DNA of 64,000 nucleotides from Burkholderia sp. OK233 (GTDB lineage: Bacteria > Pseudomonadota > Gammaproteobacteria > Burkholderiales > Burkholderiaceae), in NCBI RefSeq assembly GCF_900230185.1, contig NZ_OCSR01000001.1, positions 1,922,001 through 1,986,000 on the forward strand, read 5' to 3'. The translations under genes were made by a program, and so were the position numbers. A model generated the notes under the pieces. The model had not been told where the DNA came from and did no database searches. It saw nothing but the letters and a program-made list of their open reading frames with translations. Shown piece after piece: positions 16,535 to 25,369 of this stretch; position 1 is the first letter of the stretch; each line of letters begins with the position of its first letter.

Positions 16535-16679
16535 AAATACCCTTTGCCGGTGTCCAGGATTGCTTGACCACTACAGGTGCCGCCCCGCACAGGGTCAACG
16601 CTAATAGACCACTAACAATTCAAGGAAAGACACCAAGGCCAGAGGCACGAACAATAAGCGCCGCGCAGGCAAAAAACCG

Positions 16680-17402
16680 TTAATCGGGCAATTCCGCCGC
16701 CCCCATCCGCCGCGCAATCACGCGCGAACGTTGAGCCAGATACCCTGAGCCCCTGTGCTCATCAAAATACTTAGGCTGCGGCAGCATCACAGCCAGCCGG
16801 GCCGACTGCCCCGCAGTCAATTTAGCCGCGGAAGTCTTGTAGTAATAATGCGCGGCCGCCTCAGCGCCATAAACCCCATTTCCCCATTCAACGGAGTTGA
16901 GATAAATCTCAAAGATCCGCTGCTTATCCATCAGGGTCTCGAGCATCCACGTGATGATCAGTTCCTGGCCCTTGCGGATATAACTCTTTTCCCGTGACAA
17001 AAACAGATTCCGCGCCAACTGCTGGGTAATCGTCGAGCCGCCTCGAACGATCTTGCCCTTGGCCTTGTTCTTCTCCCACGCCTGCAAAATGGCGTCGGTC
17101 TCGTAGCCGTTGTTATTGACGAAGTTCGCGTCTTCGGAAGCGATAATCGCACGTTTCAGATTGTGCGAAATCTGTTCGTATGGCACCCAGGTGCGTTGCA
17201 CCGAAAGATCAGGCCGATCCTCAGACAAGCGCCACGCGTCCGACCGCATAAAAGCGGTCGACTGGGGATTCGTGTAATTCCACGCCGCGATCTGCGCGAA
17301 GTAAAACGCTTGCGTCGCAAGCCACGCCATCGCCACCACGGCACCGAAATAAACGATCCATCGCACCGGACCTGGCCGGCTCGCGCGCCGCGTTGTTTTC
17401 AT
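16680..17402 (-). CDS. mtgA: Monofunctional biosynthetic peptidoglycan transglycosylase
   Basis: MtgA polymerises lipid II into glycan strands at the outer face of the inner membrane. The 240-residue protein has an N-terminal membrane anchor (about 12-32) and a GT51 domain. The domain contains the catalytic Glu in [14 protein letters not shown], the second motif [30 protein letters not shown] and [18 protein letters not shown]. There is no transpeptidase domain. It is the last gene of a minus-strand group with aroE, rnb, yqiA and mpl; the stop lies 104 bp from the right end of the IS3-type element. Confidence 0.96.
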   Translation of the reverse strand: MKTTRRASRPGPVRWIVYFGAVVAMAWLATQAFYFAQIAAWNYTNPQSTAFMRSDAWRLSEDRPDLSVQRTWVPYEQISHNLKRAIIASEDANFVNNNGYETDAILQAWEKNKAKGKIVRGGSTITQQLARNLFLSREKSYIRKGQELIITWMLETLMDKQRIFEIYLNSVEWGNGVYGAEAAAHYYYKTSAAKLTAGQSARLAVMLPQPKYFDEHRGSGYLAQRSRVIARRMGAAELPD

Positions 17403-17472
17403 CGTGCCTGGAGTCCTCGAATCGGTGAACGGGTGTGTTGGTGAGTCGCGTATTCCGGAAATTAAGCGGGGT

Positions 17473-18336
17473 CTAAGCGTGCGGCGGCGCCGTCAACAAC
17501 GCTCGCAATTCAGCCAGAACCGGCGCACCGTCGGGCCGCACGCCTCGCCACACGTAAAACGATTCGGCCGCCTGCTCAACCAGCATGCCGAGACCATCAG
17601 CGCCGCGCGCACCCAGCTTCTGCGCGTGTTCCATGAACACCGTCGGATGCGCGCCGTACATCATGTCGTAGGCGAGCGTGCCGGTGCCGAACGCGCGGTC
17701 GTCGCATTCCGGCAACGAAGCATCCAGACTACCCGCCGTCGCGTTGACGATCACGTCGTACGTGCCTGCTTCGATCGCTCGCGCGCTGCCGCCGGTCAGA
17801 CGGCAAACGGCATCGCGCGCGGCCTGCGCGAACTGGTCCATTAACACTTCAGCCTTCGCTGCCGTACGGTTGACGATCGTCAGCGTATGCGGCGAGCGGT
17901 CCAGCATCGGCAGCACGACACCACGCGCGGCACCACCCGCACCAAGCAGCAAAATCCGCGCACCCTTCAATGAAACGCCGAGATTCACCTCGATGTCTCG
18001 AACGAGGCCGAAGCCGTCCGTGTTGTCGCCGTAGACACCGTTTGCGTCGAACCGCAGTGTGTTCACCGCGCCCGCTGCTGCCGCCCGCGGCGACAGGGTG
18101 TTAGCGAACGCATGCGCGTCGAGCTTGAACGGCACCGTCACGTTCATGCCGCGACCGCCAGCTTCGATAAAAGCGCGCACATGCGGCACGAAAGCATCGA
18201 CCGGCGCGAGCAAGTGGCCGTACTCGATCGGCTCGCCGGTTTGCGCGGCAAAGCGGCCATGAATGAACGGAGATTTGCTATGGCCAACCGGGTTGCCGAT
18301 GACCGCGTAGCGGTCGCGTGAATCGCTGACGCTCAT
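17473..18336 (-). CDS. aroE: Shikimate dehydrogenase
   Basis: AroE reduces 3-dehydroshikimate to shikimate with NADPH in the aromatic amino acid pathway. In 287 residues it shows the substrate-binding [10 protein letters not shown] (16-25), the catalytic Lys in NVTVPFK, the [12 protein letters not shown]sp segment, the Rossmann loop GAGGAARGV, the [12 protein letters not shown]-phosphate clamp and a C-terminal [11 protein letters not shown]. The start overlaps the stop of the upstream ribonuclease gene by 4 bp, indicating one transcript. Confidence 0.97.
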   Translation of the reverse strand: MSVSDSRDRYAVIGNPVGHSKSPFIHGRFAAQTGEPIEYGHLLAPVDAFVPHVRAFIEAGGRGMNVTVPFKLDAHAFANTLSPRAAAAGAVNTLRFDANGVYGDNTDGFGLVRDIEVNLGVSLKGARILLLGAGGAARGVVLPMLDRSPHTLTIVNRTAAKAEVLMDQFAQAARDAVCRLTGGSARAIEAGTYDVIVNATAGSLDASLPECDDRAFGTGTLAYDMMYGAHPTVFMEHAQKLGARGADGLGMLVEQAAESFYVWRGVRPDGAPVLAELRALLTAPPHA

Positions 18337-20447
18337 CGTCCCGGCTCCGCTACGTGCTGCTGGTCGGCTGCCGCATCGCTGGTGCCAGCCGCGTTTTCGG
18401 CGTCACCCGGTTCAGCCGCGCTGCCGTCGAGGTCAGCTTCCGCCTGGGCCTCGGCTTCGCCTTCGGCGCTTTCCTCTGCCGCGTCGATGATTTCCTCTTC
18501 ACCCTCGTCGGCTTCTTCAGCTTCGCTGCCGCTTGTCACAGTCGGCGCGTCGAGCACATGCAGCAGGCGCACGGACGCTTCGACGGTCAGTTCGTCGATC
18601 GACATCACTTCCATCTGCAAGCGCGTACCGCGTGCGTGCACGCCGAGACCCGGCACATGCAGCAGCAACGGAATCTCTTCCAGGCGCACGAGATCGCCCT
18701 TCACCACCGATGCCACCACCTGCTTCCTGTTCTCCTGCTTCAGCCACCGCAGGCACCAGAAGTACTCCATACGGCGCTGGTGATCGGCATACGCCGTGTA
18801 GGTGTCGTCGAAACCTTGCACGACGGCGAACAGATCGGCGTCCTTAGGCTTGAACGGCGCAGCCAGTTTCGCGGTCACGCCATGCTGCACACAGGCGAGC
18901 AACTGCCACTGGTTCACGAGGTCGACGTAGCGGCGCAGCGGCGACGTGCTCCACGCGTATTGCGTGACGCCCAGGCCTTCGTGCGGCGCGGCATTGGTCT
19001 GCATGCGAGTGCGCTTCGGGCCGGTCGGCGCGCCGAACGCGCGCTGCGAGCGATAGATGCCCGGCACGCCGTGGTCATGCAGGAACGCGCCCCACGACGA
19101 GTTGGCAAGAATCGCGAGCTCCGCGACGATCGTGTCGAGCGGCGAACCACGCCGGCGCGGCGTGATCGTGATGTGCTCGCCTTCCACATAAAAGTTGAAA
19201 TCGGTGTTGCGCTGCACTTCGCGGCGCAGGCCGTAACCGGCTCGCGCGGTCTGACGCTTTTCGAACAGCGCCTGCGCGAACGGCCACAGGACGGCGATGT
19301 CTTCCTTGTGCGGATAGTCGCCGGTACCCGCGGCAAGCGCCTCTTCGGTGACCAGCTCATCCAGCGTGTTGTGGCGCAGATTGTTCTTCACGAACACGCG
19401 CTCAGCGCGCGTTTCGCTCGCCACGATTTCCTGCGTCTCGCGATTGATGATCACATACAGCGACAGAGCCGGTCGCAAGCCGCCTTCAGCCAGCGTGAAC
19501 GCTTCGACGACGCTATCGGGCAGCATCGTGATCTTGTCGCCCGGCATATAAACGGTCGACAGACGCGTACGCGCGATCGCATCGACATCGTCGCCGCGCT
19601 CAATGCCGAGCGCCGGCGCGGCGATGTGCACGCCAATCCGCACGCGGCCGTCGGCCAGATGTTCGACGGAGAATGCATCGTCGATTTCGGTCGTGGTGAT
19701 GTCGTCGATCGAGAACGCCTGTACATCGGCTTCCGGCAGATCTTCCGGCAATGTGCCGACCGTGACCGGCGGAAAACCGGTGCCGTGCGGGAAAAACTCG
19801 GAGAGAAATTTCGCCTCATGCAACGCGCGAGCCGACGGAATTCCGCCGCATTCGAGCATCAACCGCGCCTGCGAGATGCCGCGCGCCGCTGCTGCGCCTT
19901 CGAGCGCCTTGTATTCGATCGTGTTCTTGTCCGGTGTCGTGAGCAAAGCCAGCGCCTTGCTGCCGCTGAAGCCTTCCGGCAGACGGCCTGCCTTCAGTTC
20001 GTCTTCGTAACCGGCCTGCACCAGCGCCTGCTGGCGCTTGCGCTCCAGCCCGGCGAGCGCCATCTTGAGTTGCTCCTGCGGCGCGCGCTGGTACATGCCG
20101 CGGCCCTTGCGGCGGAAGTACACCGGTGCGCCGTGCATGCGCAACACCAGCGCCGCGCGCTCGATGGCGCCGAACGCTTCGCCGAAGTACTCGGCGCCCA
20201 GCGTGGCAAACGGAAATTCGTCATCCGGCGCGCATTCCCACAGGAAGTCCAGATCGATGTCCTGCGCGGCGGCGTCAGCCTGTTGCATCAGTTCGCCCGC
20301 GGTCGGCTTTTCGAATTCGATCAGCACGTCTTTCGCGCGCACTTTGGCGCGCCGGCCGCCCGGCAGCTCGACCTGAAAAGCATCGCCCTGGCGCGACAGC
20401 ACGCTGCCCGCCTTGAAACTGCCCGATTCCTCAAAGAAAACGTTCAC
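18333..20447 (-). CDS. RNB-domain exoribonuclease (RNase II/R family)
   Basis: This 704-residue protein carries an RNase II-type RNB domain (about 235-560). The metal-site signature reads SIDDITTTEIDDAFS (D248, E254, D256, D257). The position equivalent to D207 of E. coli RNase II is Glu, while the other three aspartates are kept. The TSPLRRYVDLVNQWQL motif with the catalytic Arg is present, and an S1-like region follows near 580-640. The last 55 or so residues are an acidic, Glu/Ala-rich tail. It would degrade single-stranded RNA 3' to 5'. It is co-transcribed with aroE (4-bp overlap). Confidence 0.9.
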   Translation of the reverse strand: MNVFFEESGSFKAGSVLSRQGDAFQVELPGGRRAKVRAKDVLIEFEKPTAGELMQQADAAAQDIDLDFLWECAPDDEFPFATLGAEYFGEAFGAIERAALVLRMHGAPVYFRRKGRGMYQRAPQEQLKMALAGLERKRQQALVQAGYEDELKAGRLPEGFSGSKALALLTTPDKNTIEYKALEGAAAARGISQARLMLECGGIPSARALHEAKFLSEFFPHGTGFPPVTVGTLPEDLPEADVQAFSIDDITTTEIDDAFSVEHLADGRVRIGVHIAAPALGIERGDDVDAIARTRLSTVYMPGDKITMLPDSVVEAFTLAEGGLRPALSLYVIINRETQEIVASETRAERVFVKNNLRHNTLDELVTEEALAAGTGDYPHKEDIAVLWPFAQALFEKRQTARAGYGLRREVQRNTDFNFYVEGEHITITPRRRGSPLDTIVAELAILANSSWGAFLHDHGVPGIYRSQRAFGAPTGPKRTRMQTNAAPHEGLGVTQYAWSTSPLRRYVDLVNQWQLLACVQHGVTAKLAAPFKPKDADLFAVVQGFDDTYTAYADHQRRMEYFWCLRWLKQENRKQVVASVVKGDLVRLEEIPLLLHVPGLGVHARGTRLQMEVMSIDELTVEASVRLLHVLDAPTVTSGSEAEEADEGEEEIIDAAEESAEGEAEAQAEADLDGSAAEPGDAENAAGTSDAAADQQHVAEPGR

Positions 20448-20625
20448 TCAATACTCTCGTTCTGTCTTGCATCTGCCGGCGCGCCCGATTGGGTTCAGCT
20501 ATCGGTCACTGCGTGCGCGGCACGGCAACGTGTTCGTGGTAGTGGATCCGCGGCGCGATACGCGCGCGCCGGCGGCATGATTCTGGTGATCCGCAACGGC
20601 CTCGCTGCAGGATCGTCGGCACGGG

Positions 20626-21228
20626 TCAGGCGGCTTCGCGCGGCGCCGGCGGCTCGACGTCTTCCGCATCGCAAAAGGCCAGCACTTCGTCGACGTATTG
20701 CGCGAATTCGCTGATCGCGTGGTCACTCCCTTCGATCAGCGTAGTGCGCGCGCCCGGATAGTGCGCGAGCATTTCGCGGTAATCGAGCACTTCGTCGCCG
20801 GTAGCGGCCATCAAATAATAGCGTTCGGGCCGCGTGATCGACGCGACGCCGAGCGCGCGCAGCTCGTCCAGATGATGCGGCTCGACCGTGATGCTGCCGC
20901 CGCCGTGCCACAGCGGCTGCTCGCCGAGATAGGCGCTCAGGTCGCGCTGCGGCACCACCGCCGGGTTCAGCAGCACTGCCGGCCAGCCGTGCTTCTCGGC
21001 GAGATGTGTGGCGAAGTAGCCGCCGAGCGAACTGCCGATCACCGTGACGTCTTTTGGCTTCGCGGCCGCCACCAGCGATTCGGCGAGCGCCACGGTCTCG
21101 AGCGGCGAGACCGGCAGCATCGGACAGCACCATTCGTCGCTGCGGCCGAGCTCGACGAGACGCGCCGCCAGCACGCGCGCCTTGAACGAATTGGGTGACG
21201 AGCGGAAACCGTGCAGATAAAGGATCAC
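20626..21228 (-). CDS. yqiA: YqiA/YcfP family alpha/beta-hydrolase (GTG start)
   Basis: This 200-residue esterase-like protein starts ILYLHGFRSSPNSFKA, typical of the YqiA family. It has the nucleophile elbow GSSLGGYFA, the LLNPAVVP segment, an Asp in AATGDEVLDY and the catalytic His in EGSDHAISEF. The GTG at 21228 overlaps the mpl TGA stop (GTGA), and homology begins right there. Longer ATG-started frames run back through mpl in another frame and are not real. The physiological substrate is unknown; E. coli YqiA hydrolyses short acyl esters. Confidence 0.9.
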   Translation of the reverse strand: MILYLHGFRSSPNSFKARVLAARLVELGRSDEWCCPMLPVSPLETVALAESLVAAAKPKDVTVIGSSLGGYFATHLAEKHGWPAVLLNPAVVPQRDLSAYLGEQPLWHGGGSITVEPHHLDELRALGVASITRPERYYLMAATGDEVLDYREMLAHYPGARTTLIEGSDHAISEFAQYVDEVLAFCDAEDVEPPAPREAA

Positions 21229-22619
21229 GAAGTGCCTCGCGCGGAAAGTGCGTCGAGCAGCTTCTGATGCACGCCGCCGAAGCCGCCGTTGCTCATCACC
21301 AGAATCTGGTCTCCGGGGCGCGCTGCGTGAACCACCGCCTTGACCAGCGCGTCGAGATTGTCGAAAGCCTGGGCTTTGCCGCCGAGCGGCGCGAGCGCCT
21401 CGCCGAGATCCCAGCCGAGTGCGTCGCGGCCGGCCGGCGCGCCGTAGCCGAACACGAGGTCGGCGTCGGCCAGACTCGCCGGCAGTTGCGCTTTCATCAC
21501 GCCGAGCTTCATGGTGTTCGAGCGCGGCTCCAGCACGGCCAGGATTCGCGTGTTTTCGTGTCCGACGCGTGCGCGCAGTCCGGCCACCGTGGTTTCGATC
21601 GCCGTGGGGTGGTGGGCGAAATCGTCGTAGACGGTCACGCCGTCGACGCTGCCGCGCACTTCCATACGGCGCTTCACATTCCGGAAGCTTGCCAGCGACT
21701 TCGCGGCTTGCGCCGGCGGCACGCCGACATGACGCGCGGCGGCGATTGCGGCAAGCGCGTTCATGCGGTTGTGCTCGCCCTGAATCTGCCACTCGACCAC
21801 GCCGACGCGCTCACTGCTGTGATACACGGCGAAACGCTCGTCGACCGGCACACCGTCTTCCGCCGGCAAGGTTTCCCAGCCGCCTTGCACACCGAAACGC
21901 TCGACTTCGCTCCAGCAACCGCGCGTCAGCACGCGCTCCAGCGCGTCTTCACGACCGTTCGTGACGATACGGCCAATGCCCGGCACCGTGCGGATCAGGT
22001 GATGGAACTGCGTTTCGATCGCCGCCAGATCCGGGAAAATGTCGGCGTGATCGAACTCGAGGTTGTTCAGGACCGCGGTTTTAGGCCGGTAGTGAACGAA
22101 CTTGGAACGCTTGTCGAAGAAGGCCGTGTCGTACTCGTCGGCTTCGATCACGAAAAAGCTCGAATCGGTCAGCCGCGCCGACACGCCGAAGTTCAGCGGC
22201 ACGCCACCGATCAGGAAGCCCGGATTGAGACCCGAGTCTTCGAGCAGCCAGGTCAGCATCGAACTGGTGGTGGTCTTGCCGTGCGTGCCGGCCACCGCCA
22301 GCACCCACTTGCCGTTCAGCACATGCTCGCCGAGCCACTGCGGACCGGAGACATAAGGCAGGCCGCGATCGAGGATCGCTTCCATCAGCGGGTTGCCGCG
22401 CGAGACCACATTGCCGATCACGAACAGGTCGGCATTGAGGCCGTTCAACTGCTCGGCGTCATAGCCTTCAATCAGACGAATGCCTTGCGCCTCGAGCTGC
22501 GTGCTCATTGGCGGATAGACGCCGGCGTCGCAGCCCGTCACGGTGTGGCCCGCGCCGCGCGCGAGGACCGCGAGTCCGCCCATGAACGTGCCGCAGATAC
22601 CGAGGATGTGGATGTGCAT
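21225..22619 (-). CDS. mpl: UDP-N-acetylmuramate:L-alanyl-gamma-D-glutamyl-meso-diaminopimelate ligase
   Basis: Mpl reattaches recycled murein tripeptide to UDP-MurNAc. This 464-residue Mur ligase begins MHIHILGICGTFMGGLAVLA, as is usual for Mpl. It has the ATP loop AGTHGKTTTSSML, the EADEYDTAFFDKRSKFVHY segment, NLEFDHADIF, the central GEHNRMNALAAIAA and YDDFAHHPTAI. The ATG at 22619 fits the family; an in-frame extension to 22694 adds 25 non-conserved residues. It heads the minus-strand group that runs to mtgA and overlaps yqiA by 4 bp, linking it with cell-wall genes. Confidence 0.96.
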   Translation of the reverse strand: MHIHILGICGTFMGGLAVLARGAGHTVTGCDAGVYPPMSTQLEAQGIRLIEGYDAEQLNGLNADLFVIGNVVSRGNPLMEAILDRGLPYVSGPQWLGEHVLNGKWVLAVAGTHGKTTTSSMLTWLLEDSGLNPGFLIGGVPLNFGVSARLTDSSFFVIEADEYDTAFFDKRSKFVHYRPKTAVLNNLEFDHADIFPDLAAIETQFHHLIRTVPGIGRIVTNGREDALERVLTRGCWSEVERFGVQGGWETLPAEDGVPVDERFAVYHSSERVGVVEWQIQGEHNRMNALAAIAAARHVGVPPAQAAKSLASFRNVKRRMEVRGSVDGVTVYDDFAHHPTAIETTVAGLRARVGHENTRILAVLEPRSNTMKLGVMKAQLPASLADADLVFGYGAPAGRDALGWDLGEALAPLGGKAQAFDNLDALVKAVVHAARPGDQILVMSNGGFGGVHQKLLDALSARGTS

Positions 22620-22831
22620 AAGCCTGTCGTGCCGCGCGGGCGTATTTTGCGAGGGATGGGAGTGCGGAAGAGCGGTCGAAACGACCGTCCGCAAAGGACG
22701 CTATTGTAACCGACGCCTCCGAATCGCCCTACGAACGGGGCCGCCAGGATGGCTGCCCGTCCCGCCCCCGCAAAACGCCCTGCGTGAACCGCCCAGAAAG
22801 GGCTGTCATCAATCTCTAGTATGATTGAGAG

Positions 22832-23485
22832 ATGGTTCGCAAATCACATTTCGATCCGCAGCGCGTGCGCGAGGAAATCGCCATCGCGGCTGCCCGGATG
22901 ATCGCTGAAGACGGTCTGGACTACGCAACGGCCAAGCGTAAAGCGGCACGGCAGGTAGTCGGCGAGAGCCGTGTTGCCGGCGAATGGCTGCCGGATAACG
23001 ACCAGATTGAAGAAGAAATCCGCGAATATCAGTCGCTGTTCCAGGGTGACAGTCAGCCGGCGCTGTTGCGGCGGCTGCGCCGTATCGCGATCGACTGGAT
23101 GGAGCGGCTTGCGGCGTTCAATCCCTACCTGACCGGCGCGGTGCTCGGCGGCACAGCCGGCGAACACTCGGATATTCACCTCCAGGTGTTCTGCGACAAC
23201 CCGAAAGAAGTGGCGATCTACTTTCTGAACGCCAACATCCAGTATGACGTTTCGGAGACGCGGCATTTTGCCGGTCGCGGCTATGTCGAGACGCTAAGCT
23301 TCCTCTGGCGCCCCACGAACGAAGGACGCGATGCCGAGCCGGCCGGCATCCACGTCGCCCTATACGAAACGGACGACTTGCGCGGCGCGGTTCGGGCCGA
23401 CGCGCGCGGCCGCACGGCCCGGGCAAATCAGCAGGCCGTTCAGGCGCTGCTCGACAGCAGCAACGTCACCTCTTCAACTAATTAG
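22832..23485 (+). CDS. Uncharacterised nucleotidyltransferase-like protein
   Basis: The 217-residue protein has a basic N-terminal helix (RVREEIAIAAARMIAEDGLDYATAKRKA is split by two Ala-rich turns) and a central LGGTAGEHSDIHLQVF segment. This resembles the Gly-Gly...Asp-x-Asp active site of minimal nucleotidyltransferases, but the second Asp is His. C-terminal residues are Arg/Ala-rich. It is read divergently from mpl and lies 12 bp before the TlpA-like gene, so it may share its transcript. I do not recognise a characterised homologue. The fold suggestion is an inference from the motif and the gene should be treated as hypothetical. Confidence 0.75.
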   Translation: MVRKSHFDPQRVREEIAIAAARMIAEDGLDYATAKRKAARQVVGESRVAGEWLPDNDQIEEEIREYQSLFQGDSQPALLRRLRRIAIDWMERLAAFNPYLTGAVLGGTAGEHSDIHLQVFCDNPKEVAIYFLNANIQYDVSETRHFAGRGYVETLSFLWRPTNEGRDAEPAGIHVALYETDDLRGAVRADARGRTARANQQAVQALLDSSNVTSSTN

Positions 23486-23496
23486 ACAGACCTGGA

Positions 23497-24045
23497 ATGA
23501 ATACGACACGGATTCTGGCAGGCGCGCTTATCGCGATCGCCGCTGCGGGAGGCGGGGTGCTGGCCAATCATTGGCTGAACGGCGACCCGGAAGTCGCCCA
23601 GGCGGCGCAGCCCGGTTCCACGCAAAGCGCCGTTGAGCAACTTTGGACCGCGCCCGTCACGAGTGTCGACGGCAAGCCGCAATCGCTAAGTTTGCTTAAA
23701 GGTCACCCAATCGTCGTCAACTTCTGGGCGTCGTGGTGCGGACCGTGCGTCGAGGAAATGCCCGCACTTTCGCAACTTCAACGCGAATATGCAAAGAAAG
23801 GAATCCAGTTCGTAGGACTTGGCGTCGATTCGGAAAAAAATGTCCAGGCGTTCCTGCAGAAGGTGAAAGTAGCCTACCCGGTCTACGTGACCGGATTCGG
23901 CGGCGCCGACCTTGCGCGTGCGTTCGGCAATACTGCCGGGGGTCTGCCCTTTACCGTCGTAATCGACGCAAAAGGCAACATCCGCTCGACAAAATTAGGG
24001 CAAATCGACCCGCAAGCGCTGAAACAGACGCTCGACGCGCTCTAA
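23497..24045 (+). CDS. TlpA/ResA-type thioredoxin-like disulfide reductase
   Basis: This 182-residue protein has an N-terminal membrane anchor or uncleaved signal (about 5-28) and a thioredoxin fold with the redox motif WASWCGPC (Cys pair near 76/79). These are followed by EEMPALSQLQREY and the cis-Pro region GGLPFTVVID. Proteins of this type reduce disulfides in the periplasm, for example during cytochrome c maturation, or act as general thiol reductants. The target cannot be deduced here. It is preceded by the nucleotidyltransferase-like gene with an 11-bp gap. Confidence 0.92.
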   Translation: MNTTRILAGALIAIAAAGGGVLANHWLNGDPEVAQAAQPGSTQSAVEQLWTAPVTSVDGKPQSLSLLKGHPIVVNFWASWCGPCVEEMPALSQLQREYAKKGIQFVGLGVDSEKNVQAFLQKVKVAYPVYVTGFGGADLARAFGNTAGGLPFTVVIDAKGNIRSTKLGQIDPQALKQTLDAL

Positions 24046-24239
24046 ATTTCACATTCTTTTGACGATCAGATCGGAGCAAAAGGCGCGAAATTACGCGCAA
24101 ATCGCTCAAATTTGAGAGAAGATGGGCGCCCGGAGAGGCGGCGAAAGGTCGCCGGGATCGTTTCCAACGCGCAGGAAACTAGACAAGTTTCTCTAATCAG
24201 CGCTAAAGTGCGCCCAATTCCACGGAAAAAGAAGCGACC

Positions 24240-24695
24240 ATGACGCGACTGCTGGTACTGCACGGCCCCAACCTCAACCTTCTCGGCACCCGGGAACCCG
24301 AGGTTTATGGTCGAGTAACGCTGCCGCAGATCGATCAGGCACTCGCGGACCGCGCATCGGACGCAGGCGTCGAACTCGCGTCGTTCCAGAGCAATCATGA
24401 AGGCGCTCTCGTCGATCGCATCCAATCCGCCCGGACTGAAAAAACCGATTTCATACTGATCAATCCCGCCGCGTACACGCACACCAGCGTGGCCATTCGG
24501 GACGCACTGGCGGGGGTCGGCATCCCGTTCGTCGAGATTCATCTGTCGAACGTACATCGCCGCGAACCGTTCCGGCATCACTCGTATTTCTCTGACCAGG
24601 CCGAAGGCGTGATTTGTGGCCTCGGCTGGAAGGGATATCTGTACGCGCTCGAATTCGCGCTCGACCGGCTGTCCGCCGGCTCGTCGCACGGCTGA
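24240..24695 (+). CDS. aroQ: 3-dehydroquinate dehydratase, type II
   Basis: AroQ dehydrates 3-dehydroquinate to 3-dehydroshikimate. The 151-residue protein is a typical type II dehydroquinase. It has [18 protein letters not shown] (6-23, with the catalytic Tyr at its end), [28 protein letters not shown] and [20 protein letters not shown], which carries the catalytic His and the Arg. It lies 76 bp upstream of accB on the same strand, an order often seen in proteobacteria. Confidence 0.97.
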   Translation: MTRLLVLHGPNLNLLGTREPEVYGRVTLPQIDQALADRASDAGVELASFQSNHEGALVDRIQSARTEKTDFILINPAAYTHTSVAIRDALAGVGIPFVEIHLSNVHRREPFRHHSYFSDQAEGVICGLGWKGYLYALEFALDRLSAGSSHG

Positions 24696-24771
24696 TTCCA
24701 AACACATCCAATTTAAGCCGGGTATTGCGATTGCACGCGCCGGCACTTTACGCATTGAAAGGGGCTTCCTG

Positions 24772-25242
24772 ATGGATCTACGTAAACTGAAAACTCTGAT
24801 CGACCTCGTCTCGGAGTCCGGTATTTCCGAACTCGAAGTGACCGAAGGCGAAGGCAAGGTCCGCATCGTCAAGAATGCGCCGCCGGTTTACGTGCAACCG
24901 TCCGCTTCGTATGCTCCGCAATATGCCCAGCCGGTACCGCTGCCGGGTGGCGAAGCGCCGGCTGCAGCAGCGGGCGCCCCGGCTACGCCGGCCGCCGTCG
25001 CGCCGCAAGGCCACGTGGTGACCTCGCCGATGGTCGGCACCTTCTACCGCGCGCCGTCGCCGGGCGCCGATCCGTTCGTCCAGGTGGGCGACACGGTCAA
25101 GGAAGGCCAGACGATCTGCATCATCGAAGCGATGAAGCTGCTCAACGAGATCGAGTCGGACAAGTCCGGCGTGGTGAAGGAAATCCTCGTCGAAAACGGT
25201 CAGGCAGTCGAGTACGGCCAACCGTTGTTCGTGGTCGGCTAA
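24772..25242 (+). CDS. accB: Acetyl-CoA carboxylase biotin carboxyl carrier protein
   Basis: AccB carries biotin for the first committed step of fatty acid synthesis. The 156-residue protein has an N-terminal helix ([17 protein letters not shown]), an Ala/Pro-rich linker (about 45-80) and a C-terminal biotinyl domain with EAMKLLNEI (biotinylated Lys at about 122). The ATG at 24772 has GAAAGGGG upstream. An in-frame ORF reaches back to 24616 through the aroQ end but lacks family sequence. It is followed by accC after 127 bp. Confidence 0.97.
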   Translation: MDLRKLKTLIDLVSESGISELEVTEGEGKVRIVKNAPPVYVQPSASYAPQYAQPVPLPGGEAPAAAAGAPATPAAVAPQGHVVTSPMVGTFYRAPSPGADPFVQVGDTVKEGQTICIIEAMKLLNEIESDKSGVVKEILVENGQAVEYGQPLFVVG

Positions 25243-25369
25243 ACGCGGCACGCTTTGCGCTTTTTGCGCCTGCCGCCCGCGCGCCTGCTGTCCGGAGCGC
25301 GCGACCGATCCTCTGAGGCAGCCTGTGTTGTGATCAACCGGGCGCCCATTGATGAGTCGAAAACCCGCT

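Larger units (their letters stand above)
15286..16575 (+). mobile_element. IS3-family insertion sequence with an internal IS110-type fragment (damaged)
   Basis: The element is bounded by imperfect 27-bp terminal inverted repeats (15286-15312 and 16549-16575; about 21 of 27 match), both starting TGTAGTGGTC. It contains an orfA start and an orfB-derived DDE integrase core in IS3-family order. Between them, 15604-15915 is foreign to IS3: two perfect hairpins and a translated N-terminus that looks like an IS110-family transposase. The helix-turn-helix part of orfB is missing. No 3-4 bp target duplication is evident (TGT left, GGT right). The element is probably unable to move on its own. Confidence 0.85.

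Noticed and set aside
18354..20714. 786-codon plus-strand frame opposite the RNB ribonuclease
   Set aside because: Antisense to a recognisable RNB-domain protein; composition is that of a complementary frame.
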